Source: Actinomycetes bacterium
GTDB lineage: Bacteria > Actinomycetota > Actinomycetes > Actinomycetales > Dermatophilaceae
Length of the DNA stretch: 64,000 nucleotides
Direction: 5' to 3'
NCBI GenBank assembly: GCA_023420415.1
Contig: JAEZWF010000040.1
Location: 84,918-148,917, forward strand
Each line of letters starts with the position of its first letter. The stretch's first letter is position 1. The translations under genes were made by a program, and so were the position numbers. The notes below the pieces were generated by a model that had not been told where the DNA came from, made no database searches, and saw only the letters and a program-made list of their open reading frames with translations. Of this stretch, positions 18,499-26,875 are shown piece after piece.

Positions 18499-19194
18499 TC
18501 AGGCGCCCTTCACCGCTCGGTGCAGCGCGACGATGCCGCCGGTCAGGTTGCGCCACGCCACATCCGACCAGCCGGCGTCGCGGATCGTCAGCGCCAGCTC
18601 ACGCTGCGCCGGCCAGGCCTGGATCGACTCGGCCAGGTAGACGTAGGAGTCCGGGTTCGACGAGACCCGCCGCGCCACCGGCGGCAGCGCACCCATGAGG
18701 TACTCGGCATACACCTTGCGGAACGCCCTGTTCGTCGGCTGGCTGAACTCGCACACCACGAGCCGCCCACCCGGACGCGTCACCCGCAGGAACTCCGCGA
18801 GCGCCGCCGGCACCGACGCCACGTTGCGCAGCCCGAACGACATCGTCACCACGTCGAAGCTGTCGTCGGCGAACGGCAGCCGCATCGCATCCGCTGCCGT
18901 GAACCCCAGGTCCGGGCGGCGCCGGTTGCCCACGCGCAACATGCCCAGGGAGAAGTCGGCCGGCACCGTGTGCACGCCCGCGTCGGCGAACGGTTCGCTG
19001 CTCGTGCCCGTGCCCGCGGCGATGTCGAGGACCGTCTCGCCGGGCTTGGCGTCGACGGCCTTGACGACCGCGCGCCGCCACAGCCGGTCCTGGCCGAGCG
19101 AGAGGACGTCGTTGGTGACGTCGTACTTGCCCGCGACGTCGTCGAACATCGCGGCGACGTCACGCGGGTCCTTGTCCAGGCTGGCGCGGCTCAT
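18499..19194 (-). CDS. menG: Demethylmenaquinone methyltransferase
   Basis: S-adenosylmethionine-dependent methyltransferase of the UbiE/MenG family, 231 residues, performing the last step of menaquinone synthesis (ring C-methylation). Motif I VLDIAAGTGTSSE lies around residues 55-67 and the family stretch FGLRNVASVPAALAEFLRVTRPGGRLV follows. There are no ubiquinone genes in the window, so menaquinone is the expected substrate. Divergent from menF with 60 bases between them. Confidence 0.93.
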   Translation of the reverse strand: MSRASLDKDPRDVAAMFDDVAGKYDVTNDVLSLGQDRLWRRAVVKAVDAKPGETVLDIAAGTGTSSEPFADAGVHTVPADFSLGMLRVGNRRRPDLGFTAADAMRLPFADDSFDVVTMSFGLRNVASVPAALAEFLRVTRPGGRLVVCEFSQPTNRAFRKVYAEYLMGALPPVARRVSSNPDSYVYLAESIQAWPAQRELALTIRDAGWSDVAWRNLTGGIVALHRAVKGA

Positions 19195-19238
19195 GCGGTC
19201 ATCCTCGCACCCGGCACGCGAGCACCGTCGCCCGGTCG

Positions 19239-19254
19239 TAGGCTGACCGGTGCC
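19239..19254 (+). promoter_or_regulatory. -10 element of menF, very short leader
   Basis: TAGGCT at 19239-19244 lies ten bases before the menF ATG, giving a predicted transcript start within a few bases of the start codon. No ribosome binding site is seen. Confidence 0.45.
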
Positions 19255-20553
19255 ATGACCAGCCTTCCGTCCGCCGCAGGCTCCCCCGACCCCAGCGGCC
19301 CGCCGCTCGTCGCGCGCACCGTCCCCCTCGCCGACCCCGGCCCCCTGCTGCGCCTGCTGCCGGAGGTCGCCGACCCGCGCGCGCTGTCCAGCTGGGTGCG
19401 TCGCGGCGAGGGCCTCGTGGGGTGGGGGCGCACGCTGGAGTTCACGACGACCGGGCCCGACCGGTTCGCGCGGGCGCAGGAGTGGTGGCGCGACGTCGTC
19501 GCGAACGCCGTGGTGCGTGACGAGGTCGGCGTGCCCGGCACCGGGCCGGTCACCTTCGGGTCGATCGCGTATGCCGCGGACTCACCTGCGGGGGCGACCC
19601 TCGTCGTCCCCGAGGTCGTCGTCGGCGCCCGCGACGGGCAGTGGTGGGTGACGACGACAGGCACTGGCGCCGACCTGCCAGCACCGGGAGCCGTTGTGCC
19701 GCAACAGCCTTCGCCCCACTCCCCTGCTGGAGTGGCCTATGCGGATGGCGCCCTGTCGCCCGCGGAGTGGGCTGGTGCGGTGAGCGAAGCGGTGCACCGC
19801 ATCACCGCAGGCGAGCTCGACAAGGTGGTGCTCGCGCGTGACCTGCGGGTCGAGGCCACCGAGCCGATCGACGCGCGGTGGCTGCTGGAGCGGCTGGCCG
19901 AGCGCTACGACACGACCTGGGTGTTCGCGGTCGACGGGCTGGTCGGCGCGACGCCGGAGATGCTGGTGCGGCTGGAGCGCGGGCTCGTGACGTCGCGGGT
20001 GCTGGCCGGCACGATCCGCCGCACCGGCGACGACGAGCACGACCTGGCCCTGGCCGCGTCACTGGCGCGGTCGAGCAAGGACCTCGAGGAGCACGAGTAC
20101 GCCGTGCGCTCCGTGGCGGATGCCCTGCGCCCGCACTGCTCGTCGATGAACGTGCCCGAGTCGCCGTTCGTGCTCCACCTCGCCAACGTCATGCACCTCG
20201 CGACCGATGTGGCCGGGGTGCTCGCCGACGACGCGACCTCGTTGGCGCTGGCGGCGTCGCTGCACCCGTCGGCGGCGGTGTGCGGCACACCGTCGGCTGT
20301 GGCTGACGCGGTCATCAGCGAGCTCGAGCACATGGACCGCGGCCGGTATGCCGGGCCGGTCGGCTGGATGGACGCCAGCGGCGACGGCGAGTGGGCGATC
20401 GCGTTGCGCAGCGGGGCGTTCGAGCCGGGGTCGGCGTCGGCAATGCGGATCTTCGCCGGCTGCGGCATCGTCGCCGGGTCCGAGCCCGAGGCCGAGGTGG
20501 CGGAGTCCGACGCCAAGCTCGTCCCCATGCGCGACGCCCTCAGCGGCCGCTGA
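19255..20553 (+). CDS. menF: Isochorismate synthase
   Basis: Converts chorismate to isochorismate, the first step of the classical menaquinone pathway. 432 residues; the chorismate-binding domain occupies the C-terminal two thirds, with the GELDKVVLARDLRVEA start, the ATPEMLVRLE segment and SLHPSAAVCGTPS towards the end. I chose the ATG at 19255; the frame is open far upstream over menG but that part is a shadow. Convergent with menD, which performs the next step. A salicylate/siderophore role is less likely in this men context. Confidence 0.9.
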   Translation: MTSLPSAAGSPDPSGPPLVARTVPLADPGPLLRLLPEVADPRALSSWVRRGEGLVGWGRTLEFTTTGPDRFARAQEWWRDVVANAVVRDEVGVPGTGPVTFGSIAYAADSPAGATLVVPEVVVGARDGQWWVTTTGTGADLPAPGAVVPQQPSPHSPAGVAYADGALSPAEWAGAVSEAVHRITAGELDKVVLARDLRVEATEPIDARWLLERLAERYDTTWVFAVDGLVGATPEMLVRLERGLVTSRVLAGTIRRTGDDEHDLALAASLARSSKDLEEHEYAVRSVADALRPHCSSMNVPESPFVLHLANVMHLATDVAGVLADDATSLALAASLHPSAAVCGTPSAVADAVISELEHMDRGRYAGPVGWMDASGDGEWAIALRSGAFEPGSASAMRIFAGCGIVAGSEPEAEVAESDAKLVPMRDALSGR

Positions 20554-20591
20554 CGTGACGCACCCTCCTCACGCCGTCGTCTTCGAGTTCG

Positions 20592-22313
20592 CTACTGCCG
20601 CAATGCCTTGGCGGCGAGGCCGCGGAGGCGGTCGCGCTCGGTACGGTGGGTCGAGCGGTCGACGGGCACTTCCACGACGGTGATGGCTTGCGGCACCTCG
20701 GCGACGGCTGCGGTGAGCTGGTCGGGCGTCTCGGCCAGCACATGGCGCACGTGGTGAGCCGCGCACAGGGCAGCCAGGTCGGTGCCCGTGGGGGTGCCGA
20801 AGACGCGCTCGAACTCCGCGGCCAGCTCGGGCGCGCCCGGCTCGAGGGTGGTGAAGATGCCACCGCCGTCATCGTTGACGACGACGATCGTGAGGTCGGG
20901 CTGGCGTTCGAGCGGACCCACGAGGAGTCCGTTCGCGTCGTGGAGGAACGTCAGGTCACCCATGAGGGCGTATGCCGGCCGGTCGCCCGCCAGCGCGATG
21001 CCCGCAGCTGTCGAGGTGCAGCCGTCGATCCCGGCGAGGCCGCGGTTGGCGACGACGGTCAGCGGCGCGGAGCGCGCCCCGACCATGTAGTCGACATCGC
21101 GGACGCCGTTGGAGGACCCGAGGAAGAGCACCGCGTGGTCGGGCAGCGCGCCGAGAACCGTTGCGGCCACAGCGGTTCCGGCCGGCCACGCCGGTGGGTT
21201 TGCCGCCAGCGTGGCGCGGATCCGTTCTCCAGCAACCCGCCACCCCACGGCCCACTCGGACTCCTCCGCCTGGCGCCGAGGTCGGGCGTCAAGGAGCGAC
21301 ACTGGGTGGGTGCGGATCTGGTTGGTGCGGTTGACGATCCAGTGGTGCGTCGCGATTGCCTCGACGACGACACCGGGTCGCCGCAGGAGCGCCGAGACGG
21401 GCCGGGACAACGTCAGCCGACCCACGGTCACGACGCGGTCTGGTGCATGTGCGTCGAGCCAGCCGGGGTCCGACAGCACCAGTGGTCCGCCCGGGACGAC
21501 GCCCCGCCGCGGGTGGTCGCCGAACGGCTCGGCCACCACCGGCCACCCGTGGGCGCTCGCCCACGCGACAGCCCGCTCGAACTGCCCCGGCTCTGGTAGG
21601 TCACCGACGACGACGAGGGTGCGCTCGATGGCCGCGTCGAACTCGTCGAGCTGCTGGAGGCCGTTGCCGGTGCCGGTAACACCCGACTGGATCGGCGAAA
21701 CCGATTGCACCCCAGTCTCATTCACCACCGGCCCATCACCGGAAAGATCGTCGGGATCGGGCACCAGCGGCTCGCGCAGCTGGACGTTGAGGTGCACCGG
21801 GCCGGGTTCGTCGCCGAGCCCACGGCTCGCCGCGACAGCGGAGCCCACCACCGCACGCCACGCGTCCGTTTCCGCACCGACCAGGGCGTCACCCGTGGGC
21901 GCCTCGACGTCGAACTCGGCCCGCACCGCGTCGCCGAACATGCCGGGCTGCACGGTCGTCTGGTTGGCACCGGTCCCCCGCAGCTCGACCGGCCGGTCCG
22001 CCGACAGCACGATCAGCGGCACCACCCCGTGGTGCGCCTCGAGCACCGCGGGGTGCAGGTTGGCCACGGCGGTGCCAGACGTGGTGACGACCACCGCAGG
22101 CACCCGCGCCAGCTTGGCGAGGCCGAGCGCCAGGAACGCGGCCGAGCGCTCGTCGACCCGCACGTGCATCGTGAGGCGACCTGCGCGCTCGGCCGCCCGG
22201 ACGGCATACGCGAACGGCGCGGAGCGCGACCCGGGGCACACGACCACGTGGCGCACGCCCTGACGGACCAGTTCGTCGACCATCGTGGTGGCGAGCGCGG
22301 TGGACGGGTTCAC
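20592..22313 (-). CDS. menD: SEPHCHC synthase (2-succinyl-5-enolpyruvyl-6-hydroxy-3-cyclohexene-1-carboxylate synthase)
   Basis: Thiamine-diphosphate enzyme that joins 2-oxoglutarate to isochorismate, 573 residues. The N-terminal VVCPGSRSAPFAYAVR motif and the C-terminal ThDP region with MGDLTFLHDANGLLVG are characteristic of MenD. GTG start at 22313. Its end is 38 bases from the end of menF on the other strand. Confidence 0.94.
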   Translation of the reverse strand: MNPSTALATTMVDELVRQGVRHVVVCPGSRSAPFAYAVRAAERAGRLTMHVRVDERSAAFLALGLAKLARVPAVVVTTSGTAVANLHPAVLEAHHGVVPLIVLSADRPVELRGTGANQTTVQPGMFGDAVRAEFDVEAPTGDALVGAETDAWRAVVGSAVAASRGLGDEPGPVHLNVQLREPLVPDPDDLSGDGPVVNETGVQSVSPIQSGVTGTGNGLQQLDEFDAAIERTLVVVGDLPEPGQFERAVAWASAHGWPVVAEPFGDHPRRGVVPGGPLVLSDPGWLDAHAPDRVVTVGRLTLSRPVSALLRRPGVVVEAIATHHWIVNRTNQIRTHPVSLLDARPRRQAEESEWAVGWRVAGERIRATLAANPPAWPAGTAVAATVLGALPDHAVLFLGSSNGVRDVDYMVGARSAPLTVVANRGLAGIDGCTSTAAGIALAGDRPAYALMGDLTFLHDANGLLVGPLERQPDLTIVVVNDDGGGIFTTLEPGAPELAAEFERVFGTPTGTDLAALCAAHHVRHVLAETPDQLTAAVAEVPQAITVVEVPVDRSTHRTERDRLRGLAAKALRQ

Positions 22314-22340
22314 CCGCGCGATTCTGTCAGGCGCCGCGGA

Positions 22341-23636
22341 TCACTCCATGCCGAGGCCGCGGCGACCGGTCTCGTTGAGGTCCTCTGGCTGGAAGCGGTT
22401 CGGCCACTCGCGCTCGTAGTGCTCCTCGGGAAAGTCGCTCGGGCTGGAACCGGTGAGGAACGCCTCGCGCACGCTCGCGGCATACGCCTCGTTGCGCGGG
22501 CACCACGGCGCAGCGGGGATGTACATGACGTTGCCCCACCCCTTCTGGTCCTGCACCGGCGCGACGCTGTGGATCATGTCGCAGTGCCACCAGACCGAGT
22601 CGCCGGCCTTGACGTCAGGGATGCCGGCCAGGCCCTCCATGAGCAGCGAGTGCCACTTCCAGTCGGCCGGGAACACCTGGTTGACGGTGACGCCGCACAT
22701 CTCGTCGTCGGGCACGTCGTCGAGCAGCGGGCGAAGCATGAGGTAGGCCATCGCCTCGGGGATCGGCACGGTGTGCAGGACACCCTGGTCGTGGTCCATG
22801 TCCGACAGCGCGGTCCAACCCTGGAAGGTGCGGAAGGCCGAGCACATCGTCGAGCCGGGGTACTGCGGCCCGGCGGTGCGATGGCTGGCGTCCCACGGGT
22901 CGTACTGCTCGACGCTGCCGTCGAAGAGGTGGCGGAACGCCTGCTGGTAGGCCTGCGTCATCCACAGGTCGAGCGTGCCGGGGTCGAGGTGCGTACCGAG
23001 ACCGGCGGAGTCGGCGCCCTCGGGGCGGCGGCGGATGCGGTCGGGGTAGAGCGAGTCACGGTCGGGGTCGAACCACTGCACGCCGTCGGACTCCGACGTC
23101 CACAGGTGGTTGAGGAACCCCTGCACCGTCGCCATCCGCTCGCTCTGGCGGGCCTGCATCTGCGCGGGCGACCAGTAGATCGGGTAGATCTCGGGCTTGG
23201 AGCCGACCGTGCCGAAGAAGTCGTCGCCGGGGCCGCGGTAGTTCTCGAAGAACTGGTTGCTCTCGACGTAGTCGACGATGTCCTGGTCGCACTGCCGCGC
23301 CTGCTCGCGGGGGAAGTGGCCGCGCACGACGAGGCAGCCACGGCGCTTGAGGTGCTCGAGCTGCTCGGGGGCGACGGCGCCGGACTCGATGTCGGCGTAG
23401 TCGATGACGGGCCAGACCTGCTCGCCCCGCTCCTTGGCGGCGGTGATCTCGACGACGCGGTCGGCGACCTTGCGCTCGATGACCTCGAAGACCTCGTCGA
23501 CCGTGCGACCCGACGCCTCGATGCGGGCACGCAGCGCGGTCTTGATCTCGCGGATCGCGCCGGAGAGGTCCGTGGGCGGCTCCTCCCAGTGCGGGAGCTC
23601 GGGACGGGTGATGTCGTATGCCGTGGCCTGGGTCAT
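22341..23636 (-). CDS. DUF1479 family protein (YbiU-like, predicted Fe(II)/2-oxoglutarate dioxygenase)
   Basis: 431 residues across the full length of the DUF1479 family. The fold is predicted to be a phytanoyl-CoA-dioxygenase-like double-stranded beta helix. Candidate iron ligands are H216 and D218 (GTHLDPGTLD) and a distal histidine in WWHCDMIHSVAP (H351 or H356). Its substrate is unknown; in other bacteria these genes often sit beside sugar- or catabolism-type regulators. A GAGGAG element precedes the ATG. It is divergent from a ROK regulator with repeated operator-like sites between them, so carbohydrate-linked control is a reasonable inference. Confidence 0.85.
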   Translation of the reverse strand: MTQATAYDITRPELPHWEEPPTDLSGAIREIKTALRARIEASGRTVDEVFEVIERKVADRVVEITAAKERGEQVWPVIDYADIESGAVAPEQLEHLKRRGCLVVRGHFPREQARQCDQDIVDYVESNQFFENYRGPGDDFFGTVGSKPEIYPIYWSPAQMQARQSERMATVQGFLNHLWTSESDGVQWFDPDRDSLYPDRIRRRPEGADSAGLGTHLDPGTLDLWMTQAYQQAFRHLFDGSVEQYDPWDASHRTAGPQYPGSTMCSAFRTFQGWTALSDMDHDQGVLHTVPIPEAMAYLMLRPLLDDVPDDEMCGVTVNQVFPADWKWHSLLMEGLAGIPDVKAGDSVWWHCDMIHSVAPVQDQKGWGNVMYIPAAPWCPRNEAYAASVREAFLTGSSPSDFPEEHYEREWPNRFQPEDLNETGRRGLGME

Positions 23637-23652
23637 CGTCGACTCCTCTAGT

Positions 23653-23724
23653 CAGGACTCCTTACCAAAAGAGAGTGTGGCAGGTTCGTAGGATTTGGGC
23701 AAGGGTCCTTACTAGAGTGCTTGC
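23653..23724. promoter_or_regulatory. Divergent promoter region with two ROK-operator-like repeats
   Basis: Two related 13-base sites, CAGGACTCCTTAC (23653-23665) and CAAGGGTCCTTAC (23700-23712), match at 10 of 13 positions, and each has a dyad (AGGA/TCCT or AAGG/CCTT). The second abuts the -10 TAGAGT (23713-23718) of the ROK gene, six bases before its GTG, so binding there should block the promoter. The first lies by the ribosome binding site of the DUF1479 gene. This pattern suits a regulator controlling itself and its neighbour. Confidence 0.55.
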
Positions 23725-24873
23725 GTGGCCACCTCCACCAAGCCGTCACTCGACCTGCTGCGCCAGCTGAGTGACACCACCGTCCTCACAGCACTCATCG
23801 ACCACGGGCCCTCCACCCGCGCCGAGGTCGCCAGCGCGACGGGCCTTTCGAAGCCGACCGTCACCGAGAGCATGCGACGGCTCGAGGCGGCAGGTGCGGT
23901 CCTCGACACCGGCGACCGGAGCACCGGGCGGGGTCGCGCCGGTGTCTACTACGACCTCTCCCCTGCAACCGGTCTGGCGCTCGCCGTGTCCGTGGCGCCG
24001 GAGGGCATCGTCGCCGAGGCCCTGGACGTGCGCGGAAAGGTGCTCGCACGCGAGACGGTCGGCGTGACTCGGCCCGCCAAGCCCACGGCAGTGGCACGGG
24101 CCCTGAAATCCACTGCGGAGTCCGCATTGCACACCGCCGGCGTCGATCGGGCGCGGCTGGCCGTCGTGTCCGTGGCCGACCCGGTCGACCGTCGCACGGG
24201 GCGCCTGGTGCAGCTGCCCGACTCCCCCTTCCTCGTCGGCGCGCTGGACCCAGCACGGGCACTCGCAGCGGTGGTGCATGGCTCGGTCGTCGTCGACAAC
24301 GACGTGAACTGGTCCGCGCTCGCCGAACGGTCCGCCAGTGACAGCGACCTCGATGACTTCGCGTTCCTCTACCTCGGCGAAGGCCTCGGCTCTGCCCTCG
24401 TGGCGGACGGCTCGGTGGTGCGCGGCGCCACCGGCCTCGCTGGAGAGGTGGCCCACGTCGTCGTGCCGGGTCCCCGGGGCCTGGCCATGACCTGCACCGA
24501 GGTGTTCGAGCGGCTCGGGCTCCACCACGAGGGCACCACGGCCATCGACGTCGCCGGCGTGGTTCGGGCCGTGACCGGAAGCGGTGCTCGGGCGACCGCA
24601 CGACTGGGTGCCATCGCCGATGCCGTGGCTGGAGTCGTCGCGGCGGTCGTCGCGGTGGGCGACCCCTCGGTCGTGGTACTCGGCGGGTCGTGGGGCACCG
24701 AGCCCTCCGTGCTGGCCGCCGTGCGCGAGCGCATCGACGCCTCACCGCGGCCCGTGCCGCTGCGCACCGCGAACGTGCCCGATGCCGCCATCGCCGGCAG
24801 CCGCGCGGATGCCATCGCTCGCCTCCGCGCCCTCGTCACCGAGTCGACACTGGCGGCCGAAGCTCTCCGCTAG
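23725..24873 (+). CDS. ROK family transcriptional regulator
   Basis: 382 residues: N-terminal winged helix-turn-helix (about residues 5-60, with RAEVASATGLSKPTVTESMRRLEAAGAV) followed by an actin-like ROK domain. ROK regulators usually respond to sugars or sugar phosphates. The typical ROK zinc motif (CxCGxxGC) is not evident; only the MTCTEVFERLG region is found at the expected place, so zinc binding is doubtful. GTG start directly after a -10 element, so the transcript is probably leaderless. The neighbouring DUF1479 gene is the obvious target. Confidence 0.88.
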   Translation: MATSTKPSLDLLRQLSDTTVLTALIDHGPSTRAEVASATGLSKPTVTESMRRLEAAGAVLDTGDRSTGRGRAGVYYDLSPATGLALAVSVAPEGIVAEALDVRGKVLARETVGVTRPAKPTAVARALKSTAESALHTAGVDRARLAVVSVADPVDRRTGRLVQLPDSPFLVGALDPARALAAVVHGSVVVDNDVNWSALAERSASDSDLDDFAFLYLGEGLGSALVADGSVVRGATGLAGEVAHVVVPGPRGLAMTCTEVFERLGLHHEGTTAIDVAGVVRAVTGSGARATARLGAIADAVAGVVAAVVAVGDPSVVVLGGSWGTEPSVLAAVRERIDASPRPVPLRTANVPDAAIAGSRADAIARLRALVTESTLAAEALR

Positions 24874-24940
24874 TCAGCGGCTGGGACCGGCTTTCGTGCA
24901 GGCTTCGCAGCTGCGATGGCGCGGGAGGTGCTCGCGACCG

Positions 24941-26380
24941 TCATGGCCCGTCCTTCAGGCGCTCGATGCGGTAGTCGCGAATCGTCGCCTCGCTCCCCGG
25001 CGCGGGCTCGAAGAACTGCCGATGAGACTGCCGCCAGTCGCGCAGCGAAGGGGCGTCAGAGCGGTCCGTCTCCGCTGCGGTCTGGACGTACTCGCCGCTG
25101 TCGTGCGCGCCACGGACCGTGGGTGCCACGTCGGTGTCCCCGCGCAGGTCACGGGTGACCGTCACCCACGAGCGCCGGTCCGGGTCGGCTCGACCGTCCA
25201 GCCGGGGCACGATGTCCTGGGTGTGCTGCAGGGCGAGCACGGGCACCTCGGCCGGCACCGGCATACGCGACACCGGCGAACCCATGGTCACCACACTGAC
25301 CGGACCGTGCCTCGCGCGGAACGCAGGTGACGACGCGAGCCCGGCTGCCACCATGCCGCCGAGGCTGTGTCCAGCGAGCAGCACCGGTTCGCCCGACGTC
25401 TCGCGACCCGACGCCGCCTGTGCCTGGACCAGGGCCTGCTGCACCCCGTCGGCGAGCACCGTCGACTCCTGCGCCATGAGCCGCACATCGGTGGTCACAT
25501 CCATGGGCAGGGTGCCGGCGCGCGGGTCCCACACCTGCGTGCCCGAGATCTCGACGAGCCACGCGGACCCACGCTCCTGCGGCACCTCGACCACGCGCAC
25601 CCGACCCGGGTAGTCCTCGGCGTCGCTGAGCCTCGCCTGGTCGCGGGCCAGCGAGGCAAGATCCACTGGAGCCCGGGCGCCAGGTCCTGGCGTCGGCTCC
25701 GGCTCGACGACGGCCCGGCCAGAGTCGTCGAGCAGGCCCCAGGCACCTGCCGAGTCGGCTAGCAAGCGCAGCCCGAGCTCGTCCGGGCCCGCCTGCCCAC
25801 CGTCGAGCCCGCGGTCCGCATCGTCCCTCCCGGCAAGCCCCGGCCGCAGCAGCGGCGCCGTCAGGGGGTTGGTGGCCAGGCCGACGGTCAGTCCGGCAGT
25901 GCTCCCGGCGAGGTCGCCCACGCCGGGCACCTCGAAGAGCAGCCGGTCTGTTGCCGCCCCCACGTCAACTCCCTTGGCCTCCAACACCATCGACGCGACG
26001 ACGAGACCGGCCACCTGCTGCCCCACGAGCACCATGACGCCCTCTCGGGCGGTCTGCAGGCCGGCCGTGACCGTTGCCTCCGACGCGCGGTATGCCGCGA
26101 CCGCACCTCGCGTGAGCTCGGCGAGGCTCTCGATGGCTGCGACGTCGGAGACCAGCCCGGTCGGCCCGGTGGCGCGGGCGATGGCCGCTTCCGCCCACGC
26201 AGCCGTCGCCGGGCTGAGCGGGTGGCTCTGCGCCAAGCCACTCGTCACCACGCCGGCGACGACGCGGGCCAGCGCCTCGCCCAGCTCACCGCCCGCCGAG
26301 TGCAGCCTCGCGGCCGCTGCCAGCAAGTCCTCGAGCCCGACGCTGGTGCCGCCAGACCCGCCGGAGACGTCGATCCCCAT
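24941..26380 (-). CDS. Lipase-like alpha/beta hydrolase with helical N-terminal half
   Basis: About 479 residues. The N-terminal 190 residues are alanine-rich, probably helical. The C-terminal half carries a lipase nucleophile motif GHSLGG (about residue 355), an upstream MAQESTVLADGVQQAL helix, and a possible catalytic Asp/His further on. I chose the ATG at 26380 (MGIDVSG), which shares a base with the stop of the preceding gene. No signal peptide is seen. Together with the small WXG-like protein upstream it looks like a type VII secretion substrate/partner pair, but that is inference. Substrate unknown. Confidence 0.7.
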   Translation of the reverse strand: MGIDVSGGSGGTSVGLEDLLAAAARLHSAGGELGEALARVVAGVVTSGLAQSHPLSPATAAWAEAAIARATGPTGLVSDVAAIESLAELTRGAVAAYRASEATVTAGLQTAREGVMVLVGQQVAGLVVASMVLEAKGVDVGAATDRLLFEVPGVGDLAGSTAGLTVGLATNPLTAPLLRPGLAGRDDADRGLDGGQAGPDELGLRLLADSAGAWGLLDDSGRAVVEPEPTPGPGARAPVDLASLARDQARLSDAEDYPGRVRVVEVPQERGSAWLVEISGTQVWDPRAGTLPMDVTTDVRLMAQESTVLADGVQQALVQAQAASGRETSGEPVLLAGHSLGGMVAAGLASSPAFRARHGPVSVVTMGSPVSRMPVPAEVPVLALQHTQDIVPRLDGRADPDRRSWVTVTRDLRGDTDVAPTVRGAHDSGEYVQTAAETDRSDAPSLRDWRQSHRQFFEPAPGSEATIRDYRIERLKDGP

Positions 26381-26781
26381 CAGTCGCGCGCCCTCCACGT
26401 GGTCATGACGATGTCGTCCGCGTGCTGCGCGGCCCACCGGGCGGCGTCATCGGCACCGGCCGCGACCGCGCGCGGGACAGCGGTCCCCACCTCCTGTGCG
26501 GTGGTGGAGGCACTGTGGGCCAGCTCGGCGAGGGCGGCGATGGCCCGCTCCACCGCAAGGGCGTGCGCCCGGGTGAGGTCGGCCGCCCCGTCGAGCCGAG
26601 TCGCGGTGTGCCGCAACCGGATCGCCGCCTCGGCAACCCTGTCGAGAAAGGCCGCCGCCGCGGCCGACTGCCACGCGACACTGCTGACTGCGTCGACCCG
26701 ACGCGCCAGTGCACGCGCCAGCTCTGCCTCGGCGTCGAGGCGCTGCGCCAGGGCTCGCAGCCGCAACTGGTCAACACTCAT
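26380..26781 (-). CDS. Small helical protein, WXG100-like (unknown function)
   Basis: About 133 residues, almost entirely predicted helix with a W-Q-S turn (VAWQSAAAAAFLDRVAEA) of the kind found in WXG100-type proteins. The ATG at 26781 is chosen over an upstream one because residues before it are proline- and arginine-rich shadow. A weak -10 (CACAGT) lies seven bases upstream. It overlaps the lipase-like gene, so the two proteins are probably made together and may bind each other. No secretion machinery is in the window. Confidence 0.55.
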   Translation of the reverse strand: MSVDQLRLRALAQRLDAEAELARALARRVDAVSSVAWQSAAAAAFLDRVAEAAIRLRHTATRLDGAADLTRAHALAVERAIAALAELAHSASTTAQEVGTAVPRAVAAGADDAARWAAQHADDIVMTTWRARD

Positions 26782-26875
26782 GCCACCCACTGTGGCGAGG
26801 CGGACCCGTCGCGCGTGGGCACGGCATACCTGCCTGTGGATGACACCACCCGCACACGCCACCTGTGGATGACGG

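Noticed and set aside
18520..19254. N-terminal extension of menF across menG
   Set aside because: The extra 245 codons are antisense to menG and low complexity; the ATG at 19255 with its -10 fits MenF length.
19255..20553. Isochorismate synthase as a siderophore or salicylate gene
   Set aside because: menD, menC, menB, menE, menA and menG are all in the window and no salicylate-specific gene is seen.
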